Source: Achromobacter sp. Bel (lineage in GTDB: Bacteria > Pseudomonadota > Gammaproteobacteria > Burkholderiales > Burkholderiaceae_B). From it: 64,000 nt of DNA. Below the pieces are notes generated by a model that saw nothing but the letters and a program-made list of their open reading frames with translations, was not told where the DNA came from and searched no databases. This document shows positions 60,435 to 64,000 of this stretch, piece after piece (the first letter of the stretch is position 1; each line of letters begins with the position of its first letter). The stretch spans positions 20,924 to 84,923 of the forward strand of contig NZ_JABBJN010000027.1 in assembly GCF_012928505.1 (NCBI RefSeq). The letters are read 5' to 3'. The translations under genes were made by a program, and so were the position numbers.

Positions 60435-61244
60435 TTCGCGCTGGAAAATCTCCAGGCTCAGTTTCTTCATCTGGATGAAGCTGGGTTCCGACAGCGTTTC
60501 CACGGTGCGGGGGCGGGCGTCGCCGTAGTCCAGGATTTCGGCCACGCGCGTGGGCCGCTTGGTCAGGAGCAGGATCTGGTCGGCCAGGTACACGGCTTCT
60601 TCCAGGTCATGCGAGACCAGCAGCATGGTGGTGCCGGTCTGCATGAAGACTTCCTGCAGCTTTTCTCGGATGAACAGCGTCATCTCGAAATCCAGCGCCG
60701 AAAACGGCTCGTCCAGGAACAGCACTTCGGGGCCGGGGGCCAGCGCGCGCATGATGGACGCCGTCTGCTGCTGGCCGCCCGACAGTTCATACGGATAGCG
60801 CTTCAGGTCGAATTTGACGTCGAACGACGCCACCAGCTCTTCCACGCGCGCATCCACTTCGGCCTTGCTGCGGCCTTCCAGCCGCAGCGGGTAGGCGATG
60901 TTGTCGATGGTGCGCAGCCACGGGAACATGGCTTCGCGGTAGTTCTGGAACACGTAGCCGATCTTGGTCTGCGCCAGCGACTTACCGTCGAACAGGATCT
61001 CGCCGGCGTCGATGGGGATCAGGCCCGCGATCATGTTGATCAGCGTGGACTTGCCGCAGCCGTTGGGGCCGAACACCGAGACGATCTTGCCCTTGGGGAT
61101 GTCCAGGTTGAAGTCTTCGTACAGGGGCCAGCCCGCGAAATACTTGGTCAGCCCGCGGATGGTGATGTGCGTGCCCAGCGGGCCGGGCGCGAACGGCGCG
61201 GCGGCGGGGGCGGGGGCGATCACGGGGTTGATGACAGTGGACAT
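60423..61244 (-). CDS. ABC transporter ATP-binding protein (nitrate/sulfonate/taurine type)
   Basis: 273 residues. Walker A GPNGCGKSTLIN, Q-loop YVFQNYREAMFPW, signature LSGGQQQTASIMRAL, Walker B VLFLDEPFSALD and H-loop His in LLVSHDLEEA. It energises the permease at 61245. Signature has Thr where most relatives have Arg after QQQ, unlikely to be inactivating. The start abuts the permease stop. Fits SsuB/TauB-type importers. Confidence 0.93.
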   Translation of the reverse strand: MSTVINPVIAPAPAAAPFAPGPLGTHITIRGLTKYFAGWPLYEDFNLDIPKGKIVSVFGPNGCGKSTLINMIAGLIPIDAGEILFDGKSLAQTKIGYVFQNYREAMFPWLRTIDNIAYPLRLEGRSKAEVDARVEELVASFDVKFDLKRYPYELSGGQQQTASIMRALAPGPEVLFLDEPFSALDFEMTLFIREKLQEVFMQTGTTMLLVSHDLEEAVYLADQILLLTKRPTRVAEILDYGDARPRTVETLSEPSFIQMKKLSLEIFQREVRK

Positions 61245-62051
61245 TTATCGGCCGCTCCAGTGAACCACGCGTTTTTCCAGCATCAGGAACAGAATGTTCA
61301 GTACATAGCCCAGGGCGCCGGCCGCCAGGATCGATGCATACATCTCGCGCACGTTCAGTACTTGCTGCGCATTGATGATGCGGTTACCCAGGCCGCTGTC
61401 GGACCCGATGAACATCTCCGCCACGATCACGATCACCAACGCCATCGATACCCCGCTGCGCAGGCCCACGAAGGTCGGCTGCAGGCTTTCCCAGATCAGC
61501 ACGTCCTTGAAGATCTGCCACCGCGACGCGCCCATCACGCGGGCCGCCATCACACGCTGCTTGCGCGCATTGATGACGCCATAGGCGCTGTTGAACAGGA
61601 TGACCAGCACGGCGGCAAAGGCGGCGATAGCGATCTTGTTCATGTCGGTCACGCCGAAGATCATCAGGAACAGCGGGATCAGCGCGGACGAGGGCGTGGA
61701 CCGGAAGAAGTCCACCAGGAATTCAACGCTGCGATACGCCTTTTCATTGCTGCCCAGCAGCACGCCCAAGGGCACGCCGATGACGCCGGCGATGATGAAG
61801 GCCTGCAGCGTGCGGTTCAAGGACGACAGGAAGTCCCACAGCAGCGGCCCCCCCGCCAGGCCCTTGACCAACGCCACGATCGTGGCGCTGGGCGTGGGCA
61901 AGAGCACGGGGCTGACCAATTGCAGGCGTACTACCAGGTCCCACACCACGAACAGCGCCAGCGGGCCGATCAGCGGCAAGAGACGGGTTCCGTTGAACCT
62001 GGCGGGCGGCTTCTTCGCCGTGGCGGCGCCGCTTGCGGTGGTTGCGGTCAT
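61245..62051 (-). CDS. ABC transporter permease (SsuC/TauC type)
   Basis: 268 residues with about six membrane helices. Carries the EAA-type motif MGASRWQIFKDVLIWESLQP (MVFGASRW-like loop that contacts the ATPase) and a long N-terminal cytoplasmic tail. The N-terminal region (KKPPARFNGTRLLPLIGPLA) and LGSNEKAYRSVEFLVDFFRS fit the family that imports sulfonates, taurine, nitrate or aromatic acids. Middle gene of the importer. Confidence 0.92.
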   Translation of the reverse strand: MTATTASGAATAKKPPARFNGTRLLPLIGPLALFVVWDLVVRLQLVSPVLLPTPSATIVALVKGLAGGPLLWDFLSSLNRTLQAFIIAGVIGVPLGVLLGSNEKAYRSVEFLVDFFRSTPSSALIPLFLMIFGVTDMNKIAIAAFAAVLVILFNSAYGVINARKQRVMAARVMGASRWQIFKDVLIWESLQPTFVGLRSGVSMALVIVIVAEMFIGSDSGLGNRIINAQQVLNVREMYASILAAGALGYVLNILFLMLEKRVVHWSGR

Positions 62052-62054
62052 GGA

Positions 62055-63062
62055 TCAACCCTTGTAAAGCATGGCCGACACGTCGACCTTCTGCGCGAAG
62101 ATGCCCTTGTCCGTGAAGAGATCGAAGAATTTCTGGAAGTACTGGATGTCGCTGGGCGTGAACTCGTTGTAGAGGGTGTACGCGGCCAGCGGCACGGCCT
62201 CGGTCATCGGGCCTTCGATGGCGGTGTAGCCCTTCATGAACGGGCGCGCCTCTTCGGGCTTGGTACGGATCAGTTCGATGCCGCGCGCATAGGCGGCGAT
62301 GAATTTCTTGCTTTCCTCGGGGTGCTTTTTCAGGAAGGCGGTGGTCAGCGAGGCCGATCCGCCGAACCAGGGCGCCATCGGATCGCCCAGCACATACTTG
62401 GCGATGACGCCGGTCTCCAGCACGCGAGTGGTGCCGTTCAGGCGGCCCACGGTGCCCGTGGGCTCAAGCGTGTAGCACGCATCCAACTGGCCGGCGGCAA
62501 CCGCGGCGACGTGCTGGCTGATTGCCAACTCGACCACGGTTGCCCCGGTTGCGCCGGCGCGCTCCAGTACTGCTTTGGCCAGCGTGGCGTTCTGGATGCC
62601 GGGTCCAGATCCGACCTTTTTCCCCTTGAGGTCTGCGATGCTCTTTATGGGACTGTCTTTCGCGACGATGAACTCGTCCAGCACGTTCTTGGCGTTGCTG
62701 GGGTTGGACGCGAAAATCTTGAACAGGCCGGGCGAAGCGATTTCGCCGATGGCCAGGTTGGCGGAGCCCGTGCCGTTGGCGCTGCCGTCCGCGCGGCCAG
62801 CCAGCATGGCTTCCATGACTTGCTGGGCGCCCGCGAACTTCAGCGGTTCGACGTTCAGGCCCGCTTCCTTGAAATAGCCTTTTTCGACGGCGGCGTAGAA
62901 AGGCAGGCCGGCCGCGACGGGCCAGAAGCCGATGCGGATCACCGGACCCGATTGCGCGCGCACCAGCGCGGGCGCGGCCAGGGTCGCTGCGCCCATCGCG
63001 GCCCCCTGGATCAGGCGGCGGCGGGTGGCGTTGAAGGCGTAGGGCGCATTGCGGTTGATCAT
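62055..63062 (-). CDS. ABC transporter substrate-binding protein (SsuA/ThiY-like)
   Basis: 335 residues. Probable twin-arginine signal (NATRRRLIQGAAMGAATLAA) with an A-L-V-R-A cleavage region, then IRIGFWPVAAGLPFYAAVEK, GYFKEAGLNVEPLKFAGAQQ and a bilobed NMT1/SsuA fold. The RR in the signal suggests Tat rather than Sec export. First gene of the importer operon; it decides which ligand is taken up. Ligand unknown. Confidence 0.9.
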   Translation of the reverse strand: MINRNAPYAFNATRRRLIQGAAMGAATLAAPALVRAQSGPVIRIGFWPVAAGLPFYAAVEKGYFKEAGLNVEPLKFAGAQQVMEAMLAGRADGSANGTGSANLAIGEIASPGLFKIFASNPSNAKNVLDEFIVAKDSPIKSIADLKGKKVGSGPGIQNATLAKAVLERAGATGATVVELAISQHVAAVAAGQLDACYTLEPTGTVGRLNGTTRVLETGVIAKYVLGDPMAPWFGGSASLTTAFLKKHPEESKKFIAAYARGIELIRTKPEEARPFMKGYTAIEGPMTEAVPLAAYTLYNEFTPSDIQYFQKFFDLFTDKGIFAQKVDVSAMLYKG

Positions 63063-63107
63063 GGGGGCTCCTGGTGTGCTCTCGGTGTTTCCGGTGACGG
63101 CGCTTGC

Positions 63108-63119
63108 CTTGTAGACAAG
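63108..63119. promoter_or_regulatory. Candidate GntR-type operator upstream of the importer operon
   Basis: CTTGTAGACAAG: arms CTTGT and ACAAG around AG. About 46 bases upstream of the binding-protein start, in the only regulatory space of the operon (63063-63402), which otherwise holds no gene. The binder is probably the operon's own GntR regulator. Confidence 0.4.
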
Positions 63120-63402
63120 CTTGCATACCAGTCATCAAGCAAGACGCGTGCCAACTTGGGCGGGCGGGCTCGCTCCCTATGGCGGACGCTCGGCCGGGCG
63201 CCGGACTGGTGCCCCGCATGAACCAAATTGGTGCACGCCGCACCACTGAAGGGGACGCAACGGCGCGCGGGTCCGCATGCAAGGCGGTTAGGCGGTCGCA
63301 TGGTCGCGGACCCGGGGCGTGCCGTCCCGGATGTTTGAAGCAGACGGGAAACAGGGCGCCGCCTGGCGGCGCCGGTTCTAGATTTGTTCGCGCCGCAATG
63401 CT

Positions 63403-64000
63403 TCAGTCGGCCAGCCGGTTGGCCAGCGGCTCGGCTTGCGTCCATCGGCGCAGGTTCGCCAGGAACAGGCCGCGCACGCGCGCGCGGTTGCCGTCCGAGA
63501 AGCCTGCGCTATGCGGCGTGACGATGGTGTTTTCCAGCGTCCACAGGGGAGATTCCGGCGGCAGCGGTTCCTGCTGGAACACATCCAGGAAAGCGCCGCC
63601 CAGCCGGCCGGCGGCCAGGGCCTCGATCAGCGCGGTTTCATCGACGACATGGCCTCGGGCCACGTTGACGATCGACGCGTGCACGGGCAGGGCGGCCAGC
63701 GCCTGGCGGTCCACCAGTTCCCGCGTGGCGGGTGTCAGCGGGCAGGCCAGCACCAGCCAGTCCGCGCCGGGCAGCAGCCCCGCCAGGTCCTTGTAGGCAA
63801 CGGTATGCCGCGCCTGGGGCACGGGGGTGTCGGAATGACGCACCACCGACAGCGTCAGGCCCAGGGCAAGCAGCAACTCGCCGATGCGCTGCCCGATGCC
63901 GCCCCAGCCGACCACCACCGCATGCTGGCCTGCCAGGTCGCGCGGCGTGCGCGCGCCCAGCAGCGGGCGCCACGCGCGGTCGCGCTGGTCAGATCGGAAG
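63403..64000 (-). CDS. D-2-hydroxyacid dehydrogenase family protein, 5' end outside window
   Basis: C-terminal part of about 198 residues is visible; the frame is open to the window edge. NAD-binding motif VVGWGGIGQRIGELL, LVLACPLTPATRELVD, INVARGHVVDETALI with the catalytic Arg region, and LPPESPLWTLENTIVTPHSA with the catalytic Glu/His. Oxidises or reduces 2-hydroxy/2-keto acids. The last ten bases (63991-64000) equal the start of a sequencing adapter, so the edge residues may not be natural. It reads toward, and may precede, the importer operon. Confidence 0.85.
   Translation of the reverse strand, partial: FRSDQRDRAWRPLLGARTPRDLAGQHAVVVGWGGIGQRIGELLLALGLTLSVVRHSDTPVPQARHTVAYKDLAGLLPGADWLVLACPLTPATRELVDRQALAALPVHASIVNVARGHVVDETALIEALAAGRLGGAFLDVFQQEPLPPESPLWTLENTIVTPHSAGFSDGNRARVRGLFLANLRRWTQAEPLANRLAD

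Noticed and set aside
59748..63221. Open frame of 1157 codons on the plus strand
   Set aside because: It is antisense to AtzE, AtzG and the three importer genes, has a biased His/Gln/Arg composition and no domain; a shadow frame in GC-rich DNA.
1..64000. CRISPR arrays and insertion sequences
   Set aside because: No regularly spaced repeats and no transposase-like frame were seen in the window.

Overview
The window is about 65% GC and reads like a chromosomal segment of a beta-proteobacterium of the Alcaligenaceae (Achromobacter/Bordetella type). The grounds are two Bug/TctC-type tricarboxylate-binding receptors, a CaiB CoA-transferase cluster, host genes such as dapA-bamC and a translationally coupled mutS-roxA pair, and densely packed genes with little non-coding DNA. 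Genus and species are inference; no marker gene settles them.

Layout. 1-7464: acyl-CoA catabolism (fused enoyl-CoA hydratase/3-hydroxyacyl-CoA dehydrogenase cut by the window edge, thioesterase, CaiB CoA-transferase, two Bug receptors, enoyl-CoA hydratase, LysR regulator), with two near-identical 15-bp palindromes in the divergent promoter. 7497-9280: cardiolipin synthase and tRNA-His with promoter and terminator. 9642-28750: a phage-derived element. It has an S24 repressor facing a YdaS/Cro-like protein across three operator-like repeats, two replication-type genes, a possible late regulator, a complete contractile tail (tail terminator, sheath, tube, frameshifted chaperone, tape measure, baseplate, spike, fibre and fibre chaperone) and a lysis cassette (holin, lysin, Rz/Rz1). 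I find no capsid, portal, terminase, head protease, integrase or transposase, so it looks like an R-type phage-tail bacteriocin (tailocin) or a headless prophage remnant.

28845-44652: host genes (AhpD-like protein; an envelope-type operon with a YiiX-like hydrolase, a DUF4105 protein and a beta-propeller-like protein; lipoproteins; a PaiB-like flavoprotein; MFS transporter with divergent ArsR regulator; a coupled DUF1828 pair; YpfJ-type metallopeptidase; YciO; M50 protease; dapA; bamC). 44870-54911: roxA-mutS, an epimerase, small oxidoreductases and their LysR regulator, a lysine/alanine-rich DUF6496 protein and dodecin. 54940-55505 is a non-coding degenerate repeat block with DnaA-box-like nonamers.

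55514-64000: small membrane proteins, an FMN reductase, and a catabolic operon read right to left (substrate-binding protein, permease, ATPase, AtzG-like, AtzE-like amidase, GntR regulator) with an AtzH/HpxZ-like gene nearby. This suggests uptake and hydrolysis of a ureido or carboxyamide compound. The window ends inside a D-2-hydroxyacid dehydrogenase gene, and its last ten bases equal the start of a common Illumina adapter.
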